Shown: positions 26,862 to 37,787, counted from the first letter of the stretch. The stretch is DNA of 64,000 nt from Herbaspirillum frisingense GSF30 (GCF_000300975.2 NZ_AEEC02000008.1:1-64000); one strand, 5' to 3'. Translations and numbers: made by a program. The notes: generated by a model not told the origin, from the letters alone.

Positions 26862-28121
26862 TCAGCCCTGGCGCTGTTGCACGGTATGCATGTCCTTGTC
26901 CCCACGGCCGGACAGGTTGACCAGCACGATCTGGTCCCGGGGCAGGGTCGCCGCCAGCTTGGCCGCATGGGCCAGGGCATGGCTGGACTCCAGCGCCGGG
27001 ATGATGCCTTCGATGCGGCAGCAGGTGTTGAAGGCCTGCAGCGCCTCTTCGTCAGTGATGCAGGCATAGCTGGCGCGACCGCTGTCCTTGAGCCATGCGT
27101 GTTCCGGCCCCACGCCCGGATAATCCAGGCCGGCCGAGACCGAGTGGGTCTCGATGATCTGGCCATTGGCATCCTGCAGCAGGTAGGTGCGGTTGCCGTG
27201 CAGCACACCGGGCGAGCCCAGGGTCAGCGAGGCCGAATGGCGACCGGTATCAAGCCCGTCACCGGCGGCTTCCACGCCGACCAGCTTCACATCGGCATAG
27301 TCGATGTAGGGATAGAAGATACCCATGGCATTGGAGCCGCCACCGACGGCCGCCACCACGTAGTCCGGCTGGCGCGAGGCGATCTCGGGCATCTGCTGGA
27401 TGCACTCGTTGCCGATCACCGACTGGAAGTCGCGCACCATCATCGGGTAGGGGTGCGGCCCGGCCACGGTGCCGATGATGTAGAAGGTGGTCTCGACATT
27501 GGTGACCCAGTCGCGCATGGCTTCGTTGAGCGCATCCTTCAGGGTCTTGGAGCCGGATTCCACCGGCACCACCTTGGCGCCCAGCAGGTTCATGCGGTAC
27601 ACGTTCTGCAACTGACGCTTCACGTCTTCCGCGCCCATATAGACGATGCATTCCATGCCGAAACGCGCACAGATGGTGGCCGTGGCCACGCCGTGCTGGC
27701 CGGCACCGGTCTCGGCGATGATGCGCTTCTTGCCCATGCGCTTGGCCAGCAATGCCTGGCCGATCACGTTGTTGATCTTGTGGGCGCCGGTGTGGTTGAG
27801 GTCTTCGCGCTTGAAGTAGATCTGCGCACCGCCGGCCTGCTCGGACCAGCGCTTGGCGTGGTACACAGGGCTGGGACGGCCGACGAAATGCTTCAGTTCG
27901 GTGTGGAATTCGGCGAGGAATTGTTCATCGTGCTGGTAACGGGCATAGGCCTCGCGCAGCTCGTTCAGGGCCAGGGTCAGGGTTTCGGAGACGAAGCTGC
28001 CGCCGTAGGGGCCGAAGTGGCCACGCGCGTCCGGCAGGTTGTAGTGGGCCGACTGGTGCAGGGCGGCGACGGGAACGGCCTGGCGCTCGGCAAAGCTGCC
28101 GAGGGGGTTCAATTCTTTCAT
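26862..28121 (-). CDS. trpB: Tryptophan synthase beta subunit
   Basis: PLP enzyme that condenses indole with serine. 419 residues, slightly longer than the E. coli protein because of an N-terminal extension before [22 protein letters not shown]. The PLP lysine is in [11 protein letters not shown], the phosphate loop is VGGGSNAMG, and [12 protein letters not shown] precedes the C-terminal half. AGAGGA stands a few bases before the ATG. It is followed by trpA and preceded by trpF with 42 bases between. Confidence 0.98.
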   Translation of the reverse strand: MKELNPLGSFAERQAVPVAALHQSAHYNLPDARGHFGPYGGSFVSETLTLALNELREAYARYQHDEQFLAEFHTELKHFVGRPSPVYHAKRWSEQAGGAQIYFKREDLNHTGAHKINNVIGQALLAKRMGKKRIIAETGAGQHGVATATICARFGMECIVYMGAEDVKRQLQNVYRMNLLGAKVVPVESGSKTLKDALNEAMRDWVTNVETTFYIIGTVAGPHPYPMMVRDFQSVIGNECIQQMPEIASRQPDYVVAAVGGGSNAMGIFYPYIDYADVKLVGVEAAGDGLDTGRHSASLTLGSPGVLHGNRTYLLQDANGQIIETHSVSAGLDYPGVGPEHAWLKDSGRASYACITDEEALQAFNTCCRIEGIIPALESSHALAHAAKLAATLPRDQIVLVNLSGRGDKDMHTVQQRQG

Positions 28122-28163
28122 GGGTTTCCTCTGAATCTCGTACTGCGTACTGTATGGGGAGTG

Positions 28164-28832
28164 CTACGCCGGGGTAGCGTCCGCCAGACGCACGGCCTGG
28201 ATGAAGGCCTCGATCCTGGCGGCATCCTTGATGCCCTTGGCGGCTTCGACACCACTGCTGATATCGACCGCGTAGGGACGAACGCGGGTCACCGCCTCAG
28301 TGACGTTGTGTACGCTCAAGCCACCACTCAAAACGGCCCGAGGCGCGAGTTCTTTTGGAATGAGAGACCAATCGAAAACCTTTCCACTGCCGCCGTACTC
28401 CTCGACCAGGGTGTCGAGCAGCAGTCCGGTGAAAAACGGACTGGCGGAGCGATATGCCTGTTCATATTCTAACAAATCCGAGGGCTGCGTCGAACTTCCT
28501 ATTCTGGCCGCGCGCATGAAGGGTCTGACAACGGCGCGAGCGATCGCGGCGCAGTTCTCGGGCGTTTCGTCGCCGTGGAACTGCAATATCGTCAGGGGCG
28601 CCTCGGCCAACACCTGTTGCACCTCTTCCAGGGTCGGGTTGACGAACAGGCCGACGATGCTCACCAGCGGCGGCACCGCCCGCGCCAGCTCGCCGGCACG
28701 TTGCGGCGTGACATAGCGCGGGCTTTTTGGATAGAACACCAGGCCCAGCGCATCGGCGCCAGCGGCCACGGTGGCACGGACATCCTCTTCGCGGGTCAGT
28801 CCACAGATCTTGATACGGGTACGCAAGCTCAT
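28164..28832 (-). CDS. trpF: Phosphoribosylanthranilate isomerase
   Basis: Tryptophan pathway isomerase, TIM barrel, 222 residues. The catalytic Cys is in TRIKICGLTREEDV (C10) and the catalytic Asp in SGVEAAKGIKD / AVDISSGVE. LGLVFYPKSPRYV and LQFHGDET are conserved. It stands between truA and trpB on one strand, 52 bases after truA, so the four genes truA-trpF-trpB-trpA are likely co-transcribed. Confidence 0.96.
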   Translation of the reverse strand: MSLRTRIKICGLTREEDVRATVAAGADALGLVFYPKSPRYVTPQRAGELARAVPPLVSIVGLFVNPTLEEVQQVLAEAPLTILQFHGDETPENCAAIARAVVRPFMRAARIGSSTQPSDLLEYEQAYRSASPFFTGLLLDTLVEEYGGSGKVFDWSLIPKELAPRAVLSGGLSVHNVTEAVTRVRPYAVDISSGVEAAKGIKDAARIEAFIQAVRLADATPA

Positions 28833-28884
28833 CGATATTGCCTTTTTGCAAGAATTTCAGGGGTGCGCGCAGCGGCCCAACGCG

Positions 28885-29808
28885 CTACAGCCAGGGCCAG
28901 GAGCGATTCTCCTGCGGCAGCGCCCAGGCATCCGGATAGTCTACCCGCGCCAGGTAGAGGCCGTCCGGCATGAAGGTCGGGGCGGCCCGGCTGCGGTCGC
29001 GCAGGGCCAGCACCTGCCCTATCCACTCCGGCCCCTGCTTGCCGCTGCCGACCACGATCAGCGAGCCGACGATGTTGCGCACCATGTGATGCAGGAAAGC
29101 ATTGGCCTTGAGCGTGAAGACGATCATGTCGCCATGGCGACGCACGGCGATGCTTTCCATCTTGCGCACCGGCGACTTGGCCTGGCACTCCACGGCCCGG
29201 AAGCTGGTGAAATCGTGCTCGCCAATCAGGTGCTGGGCCGCGCGGTGCATGCGGTCGGCGTCCAGCGGGCGGAAGGTCCAGCCGGCCTTGCCGGCCAGCA
29301 GCGGCGAACGGACCGCATGGTTGTAGAGCACGTAGTGATAGGTACGGGCGATGGCCGAAAAGCGCGCATGGAAACCGAACTGCGCCAGCTGCGCCGCCCC
29401 TTCGCGCTCGGCGCCATGCAGCGCGGCGACCTCGCCAGTGCCGACACCGGCAGCGGCGCTGGCGTCGGCAATGGCCGCATCATCCACGTAAGGCAGCTCG
29501 CAAGCCCAGCGCACTGCAATCGTCGGCGGCAGGAAGGCGTTGGTGCCGCGTACCCAGGAAAAGCTGTCGCGGGCGATGGCGGTGTCGAAATGGACCACCT
29601 GCTCCAGCGCATGCACGCCGGAGTCGGTGCGGCCGGCGCAGGTAGTGGCGATGGGCTGGGTGCTGAAGCGCAGCAGGGCCGCTTCCAGCTGATCCTGCAC
29701 GGTCTGGCGGTGCGGCTGGGTCTGCCAGCCCTGCCAGCAGGCGCCGTCGTATTGCACGCCCAGTACCACGCGGCGCAGGCCGTCGGCCTGGGGGGGAATG
29801 TCTGTCAT
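28885..29808 (-). CDS. truA: tRNA pseudouridine(38-40) synthase
   Basis: Modifies uridines 38-40 in the anticodon arm of many tRNAs. 307 residues. The catalytic aspartate lies in [32 protein letters not shown] at the N-terminus and [14 protein letters not shown] in the second half are family motifs. I chose the ATG at 29808. A GTG three codons earlier (29817) is an equally weak alternative, and neither has a clear Shine-Dalgarno site. A fimV terminator lies just upstream, so truA starts a new unit leading into trpF. Confidence 0.93.
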   Translation of the reverse strand: MTDIPPQADGLRRVVLGVQYDGACWQGWQTQPHRQTVQDQLEAALLRFSTQPIATTCAGRTDSGVHALEQVVHFDTAIARDSFSWVRGTNAFLPPTIAVRWACELPYVDDAAIADASAAAGVGTGEVAALHGAEREGAAQLAQFGFHARFSAIARTYHYVLYNHAVRSPLLAGKAGWTFRPLDADRMHRAAQHLIGEHDFTSFRAVECQAKSPVRKMESIAVRRHGDMIVFTLKANAFLHHMVRNIVGSLIVVGSGKQGPEWIGQVLALRDRSRAAPTFMPDGLYLARVDYPDAWALPQENRSWPWL

Positions 29809-29863
29809 GGTGATCACTGCAGGCCGCCCTTGCGCTGCTTGCCAGGCTCAGGCGGCACGATGA

Positions 29864-29894
29864 AAACAAACGGGCAGCTCATGCGAGCTGCCCG
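29864..29894 (-). terminator. Rho-independent terminator of fimV
   Basis: Perfect 10-bp stem CGGGCAGCTC (29871-29880) / GAGCTGCCCG (29885-29894), loop ATGC, followed on the minus strand by TTTGTTTTC. Confidence 0.82.
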
Positions 29895-29931
29895 CGAGAT
29901 GAAGCTATTGTAATCGCTGCGGCCGTGGGCT

Positions 29932-32742
29932 TCAGCCCAGGGCGGCCATCATTTGCTTGGCACGTGCGATCTGGGCATCGTTGCCGCCGCGCATGACTTC
30001 TTCCAGCAATTCGCGAGCACCTTCCTTGTCGCCGATTTCCTCATAGGCGGCAGCCAGGTCGAGCTTGGTCGTCATCTCGGCCTCGAAGGCGGACTCTTCA
30101 TCTTCTTCCAGCAGGTTGGTGGACGCTGGCGCTGCGTCCTCCTCCGGCAGGCTCAGGTCCAGATCGGCCAGATCCGTAGCGGGAGCGGGAGCAGGTGAAG
30201 CGGGCGCCTCATCCAGGCTGTCCAGCAGGGCCGATGCCGAGGTGGCGCCGCTCGATGCCGGCAGGATGGGCTCGTTGGCGTCGGGCTTGGCACCGTTTTC
30301 CAGGTCCAGGTCGAAATCGATGTCCTTGCCCAGGTCCATGGCCGCGCCTGCCGGCGGGGTCGACGTGGCTTGCAGCTCGGCGCCCTTGAAGTCGCTGAGG
30401 TCGAACTCCATGCCCTGCTCTTCCTCGCTGCCGAGGATCGGTTCCTCTTCGGCCGGGACACCACCGTACAGCGGATTGGTGGGATCGACTTCCAGGCCCA
30501 GGGCTGCGGCCTTGACCCAGGTTTCGTTGAGCCCACCGCTGAGCTGATGCAGGTCGAGCGCGACCTTGTTGAAGTTCGCCACATCGCCGCGCTTGGCATA
30601 GATTTCCAGCAGCTTGGCGTGCAGCGCCTGGCGCTCGGGCGTTGTCTGCAGGGCCAGCTTGAGAATGTCCTCGGCCTGCTCGTCACGGCCATAGGCGATG
30701 TACATGTCGGCTTCGGAGATCGGATCGACCGGCTCTTCCGGAACCACGGCGGCCACCGGAGCTGCCTCCTCGACCACGGGCGCGACGACCGCTACGGTCG
30801 CCGGAACCTCGGGTTCTGCTTCAGGCTCCGTTGCAACCACCGCTGCCGCAGCCGCTGCTGCAGGTGCAGGCGAAGCAGGCTCGGGTTCGACGGCAGGTTC
30901 GACGGCGCCTTCCTCGGACTTCTTCTTGCGACGACGCATGGCCAGCACACCACCACCGGCGGCCAGCAGCGCGACCAGCACACCGGCACCGATCAGGAAG
31001 GCGGGATTTTCCTTCACCTTGTCAACGAAGCTGCCACCGTTCTTGTCTGCCGGTTTGGCGCTGGCTGCCGGCGGCGTAGTCGACGAAGCGACTGCTGCAG
31101 CCGGCGCCGTTGCAGGTTCAGGCGCAGGGGTTGCGGGCGCATCGGCCGGCTTGTCCTCGGCCTTGGGTGCGGCGGCGTCGGCGGCCGGCTTGGCGGCTTC
31201 GCCCTCCTTCGGTTGTTGCGCGCTCAGTTCGGCGATGGTCTTGTTCTTCAGCTCCAGCAGTTTCTGGAGGTTGTCGACGTTCTTTTCCAGGTCCTTGACG
31301 CGGTCATTGGCCTCGGCCAGTGCGCGCTCGCTGGCGGCCTTGTCTTCGGCAGCAGCGCCGGCGCTGCCGGTCTTGCCATTGCCCTTGTTGGCGCGGGACA
31401 GCTCCAGGCGATCACGCGCCGACTGGGTGCCGGAACGTTCTTCCACCCGCGTGGTGATTTTGCCGCCGCCACTCTGGCGGCTGGTGCCGGGCTTGCCGGC
31501 CGGTGCGTTGGCGACCTGGCCGGCCAGCTTGTTGCGGTAGGCGTTGAAGTCCTGCGCCTGCGCCACGACCATGCCGCGTGCCTCATCGCGGTCGACGGCG
31601 GCGGCGGTGGGCTGATCGGGAATGCTGAGGATCCTGCCGGCGCGCAGGCGGTTGATGTTGTTGCCCTGGAAGGCGTCGGGATTGGCGCGATACAGGGCGA
31701 TGAGCATCTGGTCCAGCGAGACATTGGCCGGCTGGTTGCGGGCGGCAATCGCGCCCAGGGTATCGCCCTGCTTGACGCGGTAGTCGGCGCTCTTACCGGC
31801 AGCAGCCGGCGCAGCGGCCGCTGACGGACTAGACGCGGCCGGCTGGGCCACCGTCCCCGTGGCGCTTTGCGTCGCCGGCCGGGAAGCGGCAAGCGCGTCC
31901 GGGCTGGCCGAGGCCGGGGTATCGGCAGGCGATGCCTGCTGGCGACGGATCAGTTCCTCGGCCAGGGCCGATGGTGCAGGCCGCTGGACGATGGTGGTCG
32001 CGGGCTCTTCGCCGCTGACCGGGATCGGGGTGCTGCTGGCGGCAGGGGCGGCAGGAGCGGCAGCGGGTGCAGCAGCCTGTGCTGGTGCTGGTGCTGGCGC
32101 GGGGGTCGGCGCGGCAGTGGCGGCCGGTGCAGCCTGGGCAGCGGTCGGTTCAGAATCGGCAGCCGGGGCAGCCGATGCAGCCGGCGTGGTCGCCGCAGCA
32201 GGGGCTGTGGGGGCGGCCGCAGCGCTTGCTGCAGCCTCGCTACGGGAGGACGAACCGTTGGTCGCGCCGGCATTGCCCGGCGTCAGCGGTGCCACCTGGG
32301 CGTTGCGCGGTGCCTTGCTGTCAGGTGGATCAAGCAGGAAGGTATATTCACGCAGCAGGCGGGAATCGCCCGCGCTCAATTCCATCAGGAGGTCGACAAA
32401 CGGATCACTGACCGGCTGGGAAGAGCTGATACGGATGAAGTGACGCCCCTGGCGCTGTTCGACCACGAAGGATAGCGAACCCAGTACCGGGTTGTAATCC
32501 ATGTTGGCGCGGCGGAAGGCCTCGGCCGGTGCCAGGCGGGCCGACAGCTTGCCGGCCTCGTCTGCGCTCACGGAAGTGACCTCGATCTCGGCCCGCAACG
32601 GCTGGCCCAGCGAGGACAGCACGGTCAGCTTGCCCAGTCCGGCCGCCTGCGCGCCCAGCGGCAAGGCCAGGGCCAGCGCAACGGCGGCGCTCAGGGTCTT
32701 CATCTGGGACAGGGGAAGCTTCTTGTTAGTATTCAGAGGCAT
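29932..32742 (-). CDS. fimV: FimV-family peptidoglycan-binding polar hub protein
   Basis: 936-residue inner-membrane protein. In Pseudomonas, FimV organises type IV pilus assembly and cAMP signalling at the pole. Domains in order: signal peptide (LSAAVALALALPLGAQA), the conserved FimV N-terminal domain (GLGKLTVLSSLGQPLRAEIEV through REYTFLLDPPD), a long Ala/Pro/Thr linker, LysM (YRVKQGDTLGAIA, about 322-372), a coiled coil (about 460-505), one membrane segment (FLIGAGVLVALLAAGG, about 583-605) with RRRKKK behind it, an acidic cytoplasmic region, TPR-like helices (AEDILKLALQTTPERQALHAKLLEIYAKRGD) and the conserved C-terminal tail (LDLAAAYEEIGDKEGARELLEEVM). An in-frame ATG at 32703 is a possible shorter start. 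Confidence 0.93.
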   Translation of the reverse strand: MPLNTNKKLPLSQMKTLSAAVALALALPLGAQAAGLGKLTVLSSLGQPLRAEIEVTSVSADEAGKLSARLAPAEAFRRANMDYNPVLGSLSFVVEQRQGRHFIRISSSQPVSDPFVDLLMELSAGDSRLLREYTFLLDPPDSKAPRNAQVAPLTPGNAGATNGSSSRSEAAASAAAAPTAPAAATTPAASAAPAADSEPTAAQAAPAATAAPTPAPAPAPAQAAAPAAAPAAPAASSTPIPVSGEEPATTIVQRPAPSALAEELIRRQQASPADTPASASPDALAASRPATQSATGTVAQPAASSPSAAAAPAAAGKSADYRVKQGDTLGAIAARNQPANVSLDQMLIALYRANPDAFQGNNINRLRAGRILSIPDQPTAAAVDRDEARGMVVAQAQDFNAYRNKLAGQVANAPAGKPGTSRQSGGGKITTRVEERSGTQSARDRLELSRANKGNGKTGSAGAAAEDKAASERALAEANDRVKDLEKNVDNLQKLLELKNKTIAELSAQQPKEGEAAKPAADAAAPKAEDKPADAPATPAPEPATAPAAAVASSTTPPAASAKPADKNGGSFVDKVKENPAFLIGAGVLVALLAAGGGVLAMRRRKKKSEEGAVEPAVEPEPASPAPAAAAAAAVVATEPEAEPEVPATVAVVAPVVEEAAPVAAVVPEEPVDPISEADMYIAYGRDEQAEDILKLALQTTPERQALHAKLLEIYAKRGDVANFNKVALDLHQLSGGLNETWVKAAALGLEVDPTNPLYGGVPAEEEPILGSEEEQGMEFDLSDFKGAELQATSTPPAGAAMDLGKDIDFDLDLENGAKPDANEPILPASSGATSASALLDSLDEAPASPAPAPATDLADLDLSLPEEDAAPASTNLLEEDEESAFEAEMTTKLDLAAAYEEIGDKEGARELLEEVMRGGNDAQIARAKQMMAALG

Positions 32743-32923
32743 GTTTTATATGGCTTAGAGAAACGTTCCGCTTGAAACCCGTCACGCTCGCGTTCTACCC
32801 GGTGGAAGCCGTGAATGGGGCATGTGCCGCGCAGCCTTGCTGTGGGCCGTCGCTGCTGCTGTCCCTGCAGCCCTTGCTGTCTTGAAAGCATTCTTTTGCA
32901 GCTCAGGGAACGGAAATGCAGAT

Positions 32924-32985
32924 CCATTTCATCAAATCCAGCAGGCGCCCGGCGGTGGCGCTGCCATGTTGGTTTTCATGAAATG
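32924..32985 (-). other. Compound hairpin in the likely fimV leader
   Basis: Outer arms CCATTTCATCAAATCC (32924-32939) and GGTTTTCATGAAATG (32971-32985) pair with two mismatches. Inside, GCAGGCGCC and GGCGCTGC (32941-32949 and 32957-32964) form a second stem with one bulge. It lies about 180 bases ahead of the fimV start and has no T-run, so it is not a simple terminator. Confidence 0.5.
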
Positions 32986-33050
32986 AATGGGCTTTTCAAA
33001 TTAACATCAAGAACTTACACCCGCAAGTGTACTTAACTTCTCAAGATGAG

Positions 33051-33089
33051 AAAAACCCGCCAGCTTCTCCCTGGGGAAAAGCTGGCGGG
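33051..33089 (-). terminator. Rho-independent terminator of asd
   Basis: Perfect 11-bp stem CCCGCCAGCTT (33056-33066) / AAGCTGGCGGG (33079-33089), with further TCC/GGA pairing inside and AAAAA at 33051-33055 giving a minus-strand T-run. Confidence 0.88.
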
Positions 33090-33183
33090 CTATTGTTGCA
33101 GACTGACAACGGGATAGGCAAGCCCTATTCGCATTGCAGCAACGCACGGCGGTTGCCGGCCGGATATATTTCCGGCCGTCGCA

Positions 33184-34299
33184 TTACTCCAGGTTGCCCA
33201 GGATGATGCGCAGCATGCGGCGCAGCGGTTCGGCCGCGCCCCACAGCAACTGGTCGCCGATGACGAAGGCGGAAATGTATTCCGGGCCCTGGTTCAGCTT
33301 GCGCACACGGCCCACGCCGATTTCCAGGCCGCCGGTGATGGCTGCCGGGGTCAGTTCCTTGACCGTGATGGCGCGGTCATTGGGAACCCACTTCACCCAC
33401 TGGTTGCCGGCACGGATGATGGACTCGATCTCGGCCAGGGGCAGGTCGCGCTTCAACTTGATGGTCAGCGCCAGGCTGTGGCAGCGCATGGCACCGATAC
33501 GCACGCACAGGCCGTCGACCGGGATGATCTTCTCGTTGCCGAGGATCTTGTTGACTTCGGCCTGGCCCTTCCATTCTTCCTTGGACTGACCGTTTTCCAG
33601 CTGGGCGTCGATCCAGGGGATCAGGCCGCCGGCCAGCGGCGCGCCGAAGAACTCGGTGGGCACGTCTTCACGGATGGTCTTGGCAACCTTGCGGTCGATG
33701 TCCAGGATGGCCGAGGACGGTGTAGCCAGCTCTTCGGACACGGCGGCGTTGATGACGCCCATGCCCTTCAACAGTTCGCGCATGTGGTTGGCGCCGCCAC
33801 CGGAGGCTGCCTGGTAGGTCATGGAGCTGACCCACTCGACCAGGCCTTCCTTGAACAGGCCACCCACGCCCATCAACAGGATGGAGTTGGTGCAGTTGCC
33901 ACCGATGTAGTTCTTCACGCCCTTGGCCAGTGCGTCCTTGATGACGTTGTTGTTGACCGGGTCCAGCACGATCACGGCATCATCCTTCATGCGCAGCGAG
34001 GAGGCGGCGTCGATCCAGTAGCCGTCCCAGCCGGCTGCACGCAGCTTGGGGAAGATCTCGTTGGTGTAGTCGCCACCCTGTGCGGTAATGATGATGTCGC
34101 ATTTCTTCAGCTCATCGATGCTGTTGGCGTCTTTGAGCGTCGTTGCCGTTTTGGCAAACGACGGCGCTTTGCCGCCCGCATTCGAAGTCGAGAAAAATAC
34201 CGGTTCGATGTGATCGAAATCACCCTCGTCCTGCATGCGTTGCATCAGGACCGAACCCACCATTCCACGCCAGCCAACCAAACCAACCAGTTTCATCAT
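33184..34299 (-). CDS. asd: Aspartate-semialdehyde dehydrogenase
   Basis: Reduces aspartyl phosphate to aspartate semialdehyde for lysine, threonine and methionine. 371 residues of the gram-negative type. NADP loop [18 protein letters not shown], active-site cysteine in [16 protein letters not shown], and the base histidine in [23 protein letters not shown] precedes two adjacent ATG codons (34299 and 34296). It is the last gene of the leuC-leuD-leuB-asd run, and its product also supplies DapA encoded near 10 kb. Confidence 0.97.
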   Translation of the reverse strand: MMKLVGLVGWRGMVGSVLMQRMQDEGDFDHIEPVFFSTSNAGGKAPSFAKTATTLKDANSIDELKKCDIIITAQGGDYTNEIFPKLRAAGWDGYWIDAASSLRMKDDAVIVLDPVNNNVIKDALAKGVKNYIGGNCTNSILLMGVGGLFKEGLVEWVSSMTYQAASGGGANHMRELLKGMGVINAAVSEELATPSSAILDIDRKVAKTIREDVPTEFFGAPLAGGLIPWIDAQLENGQSKEEWKGQAEVNKILGNEKIIPVDGLCVRIGAMRCHSLALTIKLKRDLPLAEIESIIRAGNQWVKWVPNDRAITVKELTPAAITGGLEIGVGRVRKLNQGPEYISAFVIGDQLLWGAAEPLRRMLRIILGNLE

Positions 34300-34418
34300 C
34301 TTTCCCTATTTAGAACATCCATGGTGAACAACTCAGATTGAACACATATGCGCCGGACCATCCGGCATTCCAGGCGCCCCGCCCTGCCCGGCTTGTGCGG
34401 GCAGACGAGGCACTGAGC

Positions 34419-35489
34419 TTACGCGAGGGCCTTGACCACGGCCTCGCCCATCTGCTGGGTGTTGACCTTGGTGCAGCCTTCTTCATAAATATCGGCGGTG
34501 CGCAGACCTTGCGCAAGCACTTTCTTCACGGCGTTCTCGATACGGTCGGCCTGTTCGGCACGGTTCAGCGAGAAACGCAGCATCATCGCCGCCGACAGGA
34601 TGGTCGCCAGCGGATTGGCGATACCCTTGCCAGCGATGTCCGGTGCCGAGCCGTGCGAGGGCTCGTACAGGCCCTTGTTGTTGGCATCCAGCGAAGCCGA
34701 GGGCAGCATGCCGATGGAACCGGTCAGCATGGCGGCGGCGTCGGAGAGGATGTCGCCGAACATGTTGCCGGTGACGATGACGTCGAAGTTCTTCGGCGCC
34801 TTCACCAGTTGCATGGCGGCGTTGTCCACGTACATGTGCGACAGCTCCACGTCCGGGTATTCCTTGCCCACTTCGGTGACGACGTCTTTCCAGAACTGGA
34901 AGGTCTCCAGTACGTTGGCCTTGTCCACGCTGCACAGGCGCTTGCCGCGCTTGGCCGCGGCCTGGAAGGCGACATGCGCGATACGGCGGATTTCCGGTTC
35001 CGAATAGCGCATGGTATCAAATCCTTCACGTGCACCCTTGAAAGGACCGTCCGGCGCTTCGCGCATGCCACGCGGCTGGCCGAAATAGATGTCGCCGTTC
35101 AGTTCGCGCACGATCAGGATGTCCAGGTTGGCCACCAGCTCGGGCTTCAACGACGAAGCACCGGTCAGTTCCGGATAGCAGATGGCGGGACGGAAGTTGG
35201 CAAACAGCTGCAGGTGCTTGCGCAGGCCCAGGATGGCCTGCTCCGGACGCAGGGCGCGCTCCAGCTTGTCGTACTTCCAGTCGCCGACTGCGCCGAAGAG
35301 GATGGCGTCGGCTTCCTTGGCCAGCTTCAGGGTGCCATCCGGCAGCGGGTGGCCGTGGGCCTCGTAGCCGGCGCCGCCGACCGGGGCCGATTCCATCTCG
35401 AACTTCTCGTCCAGTGCATTGAGCACACGCACGGCTTCATCGACGATTTCAGGACCGATGCCGTCGCCCGGCAGGATAGCAATCTTCAT
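34419..35489 (-). CDS. leuB: 3-isopropylmalate dehydrogenase
   Basis: NAD-dependent oxidative decarboxylase of leucine synthesis. 356 residues. [22 protein letters not shown] start, substrate arginines in [14 protein letters not shown], catalytic [13 protein letters not shown], and the NAD site in [16 protein letters not shown] with [11 protein letters not shown] before it. It follows leuD by 91 bases, a gap containing a GC hairpin, and is followed by asd after about 120 bases. Confidence 0.98.
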   Translation of the reverse strand: MKIAILPGDGIGPEIVDEAVRVLNALDEKFEMESAPVGGAGYEAHGHPLPDGTLKLAKEADAILFGAVGDWKYDKLERALRPEQAILGLRKHLQLFANFRPAICYPELTGASSLKPELVANLDILIVRELNGDIYFGQPRGMREAPDGPFKGAREGFDTMRYSEPEIRRIAHVAFQAAAKRGKRLCSVDKANVLETFQFWKDVVTEVGKEYPDVELSHMYVDNAAMQLVKAPKNFDVIVTGNMFGDILSDAAAMLTGSIGMLPSASLDANNKGLYEPSHGSAPDIAGKGIANPLATILSAAMMLRFSLNRAEQADRIENAVKKVLAQGLRTADIYEEGCTKVNTQQMGEAVVKALA

Positions 35490-35534
35490 GGCTTCTCTTT
35501 CTCAGTTATGCAGCGAATTCGGGTTATCAATGAC

Positions 35535-35558
35535 AAGGGCGGTCATCTGACCGCCCTT
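35535..35558 (-). other. Hairpin between leuD and leuB
   Basis: Perfect 10-bp stem AAGGGCGGTC (35535-35544) / GACCGCCCTT (35549-35558) with a 4-base loop. There is no proper T-run on the minus strand, so it more likely stabilises or partly attenuates the leuD-leuB message than ends it. Confidence 0.55.
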
Positions 35559-35580
35559 TGCTGTTGTTTCAACGATCCTG

Positions 35581-36228
35581 TCAGATCGTGTTGCTCAGCC
35601 AGGGCTGTTCGTGCAGGTGTTTCTCTTCGTAGGCACGAATGGTGTCGGCTTTGCGTAGGGTCAGGCCAATGTCGTCGAAACCGTTGAGCAGGCAATACTT
35701 GCGGAACTCGCTGATCTCGAACGGGAAGGCCTGGCTGCCATTGGTGGTGCTGACGACCTGCTTTTCCAGGTCGATGACCAGGCGGTAACCCGGGAAGGCC
35801 TTGACTTCATTGAACAGGTGATCGACCTGTTGCTCGGTCAGGACGATGGGCAGCAGACCGTTCTTGTAGCAGTTGTTGAAGAAGATGTCGGCAAAGCTGG
35901 GCGCGATCACCGCGCGGAAGCCGAACTGGTCCAGCGCCCACGGCGCGTGCTCGCGCGAGGAACCGCAGCCGAAGTTCTTGCGCGACAGCAGGATCGAAGC
36001 GCCCTGATAGCGCTCCTGGTTGAGCACGAAGTCCGGGTTCAGCGGGCGCTTGCTGTTGTCCATGCCCGGCTCGCCATGATCCAGGTAACGCCATTCGTCG
36101 AACAGGTTGGGGCCGAAGCCGCTGCGCTTGATCGACTTCAGGAACTGCTTGGGGATGATCGCATCGGTATCGACGTTGGCGCGATCTAGCGGCGCCACCA
36201 GTCCTTCGTGCAGGATAAATTTATTCAT
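35581..36228 (-). CDS. leuD: 3-isopropylmalate dehydratase small subunit
   Basis: Small subunit of the isomerase LeuCD that converts 2- to 3-isopropylmalate. 215 residues. Typical stretches are [51 protein letters not shown] and the C-terminal [13 protein letters not shown]. It follows leuC by 99 bases. No entericidin gene lies between leuC and leuD, where some betaproteobacteria have one. Confidence 0.97.
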   Translation of the reverse strand: MNKFILHEGLVAPLDRANVDTDAIIPKQFLKSIKRSGFGPNLFDEWRYLDHGEPGMDNSKRPLNPDFVLNQERYQGASILLSRKNFGCGSSREHAPWALDQFGFRAVIAPSFADIFFNNCYKNGLLPIVLTEQQVDHLFNEVKAFPGYRLVIDLEKQVVSTTNGSQAFPFEISEFRKYCLLNGFDDIGLTLRKADTIRAYEEKHLHEQPWLSNTI

Positions 36229-36327
36229 GGTCTTGACCTTGGGTCGGACGGGCGATCCGGCCGCCCAGTCCTTCCTGATTTCTGTTCAAAAACTGAAGCG
36301 ACGGGCCACATGGCCCGCTTCCGGCGC

Positions 36328-37728
36328 TTACAGCGAGCGCACATCCACAAAGTGACCGGCGATGCCGGCCGCCGCGGCCATGGCCGGGCTCACCAGGTGG
36401 GTACGGCCACCGGCACCCTGGCGACCTTCGAAGTTGCGGTTCGAGGTCGAGGCGCAGCGTTCGCCCGGTTCCAGGCGGTCGGCGTTCATGGCCAGGCACA
36501 TGGAGCAGCCCGGTTCGCGCCATTCGAAGCCGGCGTCGCGGAAGATCTTGTCCAGGCCTTCGCGCTCGGCCTGTTCCTTGACCAGGCCGGAGCCCGGCAC
36601 CACCATCGCCAGCTTGACGTTGGAGGCGCGGAACTTGCCGCGCACCACCTTGGCGGCTTCGCGCAGGTCTTCGATGCGGGAATTGGTACAGGAGCCGATG
36701 AAGACCTTGTCGATGCGGATATCCTCGATCGGGGTATTGGGCTTCAGGGCCATGTAGGCCAGGGCCTTTTCCATACCGTCGCGCTTGGTGGCATCCTTTT
36801 CCTTGTCCGGATCGGGGACGCGGGCATCCACGGCCACCACCATCTCGGGCGAGGTGCCCCAGGTGACTTGCGGCTTGATGTCGGCAGCATTGAGCGTGAC
36901 CACCATGTCGAACTTGGCACCCTGGTCGGAATGCAGCGTGCGCCAATAGGACACGGCGCGCTCCCAGTGCGGGCCGGAGGGCGAATAAGGACGGCCCTTG
37001 AGGTAATTCAACGTGGTGTCGTCGAAGGCCACCATGCCGGCACGGGCACCGGCTTCGATGGCCATGTTGCAGACCGTCATGCGGCCTTCCATGGACAGCG
37101 AGCGGATGGTCGAGCCAGCGAATTCGATCGCATAACCGGTACCACCGGCCGTGCCGATCTTGCCGATGATGGCCAGCACGATGTCCTTGGCGGTCACGCC
37201 GGCCGGCAGTGCGCCGTCGACCTGGACCAGCATGGACTTGGACTTGCGCGCCAGCAGCGTCTGCGTGGCCAGCACGTGTTCCACCTCGGAGGTACCGATG
37301 CCATGGGCCAGCGCGGCGAAGGCGCCGTGGGTGGAAGTGTGCGAGTCACCGCAGACCACCGTCATGCCCGGCAGCGTGGCGCCCTGCTCGGGGCCGATCA
37401 CGTGCACGATGCCCTGACGCTTGTCGTTCATGCCGAAGTAGGTCAGGTTGTATTCCTTGGCGTTGCCGTCCAGCGTCTCCACCTGCAGGCGCGAGATGGG
37501 GTCGGCGATGCCGTGGGCGCGGTCGGTGGTGGGGACGTTGTGGTCCGCCACCATCAGGTTGGCCGAATTGCGCCAGGGTTGACGACCGGCTAGCTTGAGG
37601 CCTTCGAAGGCTTGCGGGCTGGTCACTTCATGGAGCAGGTGGCGGTCGATATACAGGATGGCGGTGCCGTCATCTTCCGTATGAACGACGTGCGACTCCC
37701 AGAGTTTGTCGTAGAGCGTCTTGAGCAT
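36328..37728 (-). CDS. leuC: 3-isopropylmalate dehydratase large subunit
   Basis: Aconitase-fold large subunit carrying the 4Fe-4S cluster. 466 residues. Cluster cysteines are visible in [16 protein letters not shown] and [11 protein letters not shown]. Other aconitase motifs are [24 protein letters not shown]-like text at about 140-160 and [21 protein letters not shown]. First gene of the leuCDB-asd unit, with a possible CATAAT box 54 bases upstream. Confidence 0.97.
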   Translation of the reverse strand: MLKTLYDKLWESHVVHTEDDGTAILYIDRHLLHEVTSPQAFEGLKLAGRQPWRNSANLMVADHNVPTTDRAHGIADPISRLQVETLDGNAKEYNLTYFGMNDKRQGIVHVIGPEQGATLPGMTVVCGDSHTSTHGAFAALAHGIGTSEVEHVLATQTLLARKSKSMLVQVDGALPAGVTAKDIVLAIIGKIGTAGGTGYAIEFAGSTIRSLSMEGRMTVCNMAIEAGARAGMVAFDDTTLNYLKGRPYSPSGPHWERAVSYWRTLHSDQGAKFDMVVTLNAADIKPQVTWGTSPEMVVAVDARVPDPDKEKDATKRDGMEKALAYMALKPNTPIEDIRIDKVFIGSCTNSRIEDLREAAKVVRGKFRASNVKLAMVVPGSGLVKEQAEREGLDKIFRDAGFEWREPGCSMCLAMNADRLEPGERCASTSNRNFEGRQGAGGRTHLVSPAMAAAAGIAGHFVDVRSL

Positions 37729-37781
37729 GTTGCGGTCCGGCGGAACTGGAAAGGGGTGCTGATCGGGAAAAATAGCTTTTG

Positions 37782-37787
37782 ATTATG
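37782..37787 (-). promoter_or_regulatory. Candidate -10 box for the leuCDB-asd unit
   Basis: CATAAT on the minus strand in an AT-rich pocket about 54 bases before the leuC ATG. The -35 region is weak, so this is tentative. Confidence 0.35.

Larger units (their letters stand above)
32743..33183 (-). other. Gene-free region between asd and fimV
   Basis: 441 bases without a gene. It holds the asd terminator (33051-33089), an AT-rich stretch (about 32990-33050) that probably contains the fimV promoter, although several -10/-35 pairings are possible and none is convincing, and a compound hairpin at 32924-32985 inside the likely fimV leader. Confidence 0.5.

Noticed and set aside
25908-28472. 854-codon plus-strand frame across accD-trpA-trpB-trpF
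   Set aside because: It runs antisense through four confidently identified genes and has no domain. Its His/Gly/Asp/Gln-rich composition is typical of antisense shadows.
34384-34404. CTGCCCG/CGGGCAG hairpin between leuB and asd as a terminator
   Set aside because: The stem is real but no T-run follows on either strand, and leuB and asd are usually co-transcribed.
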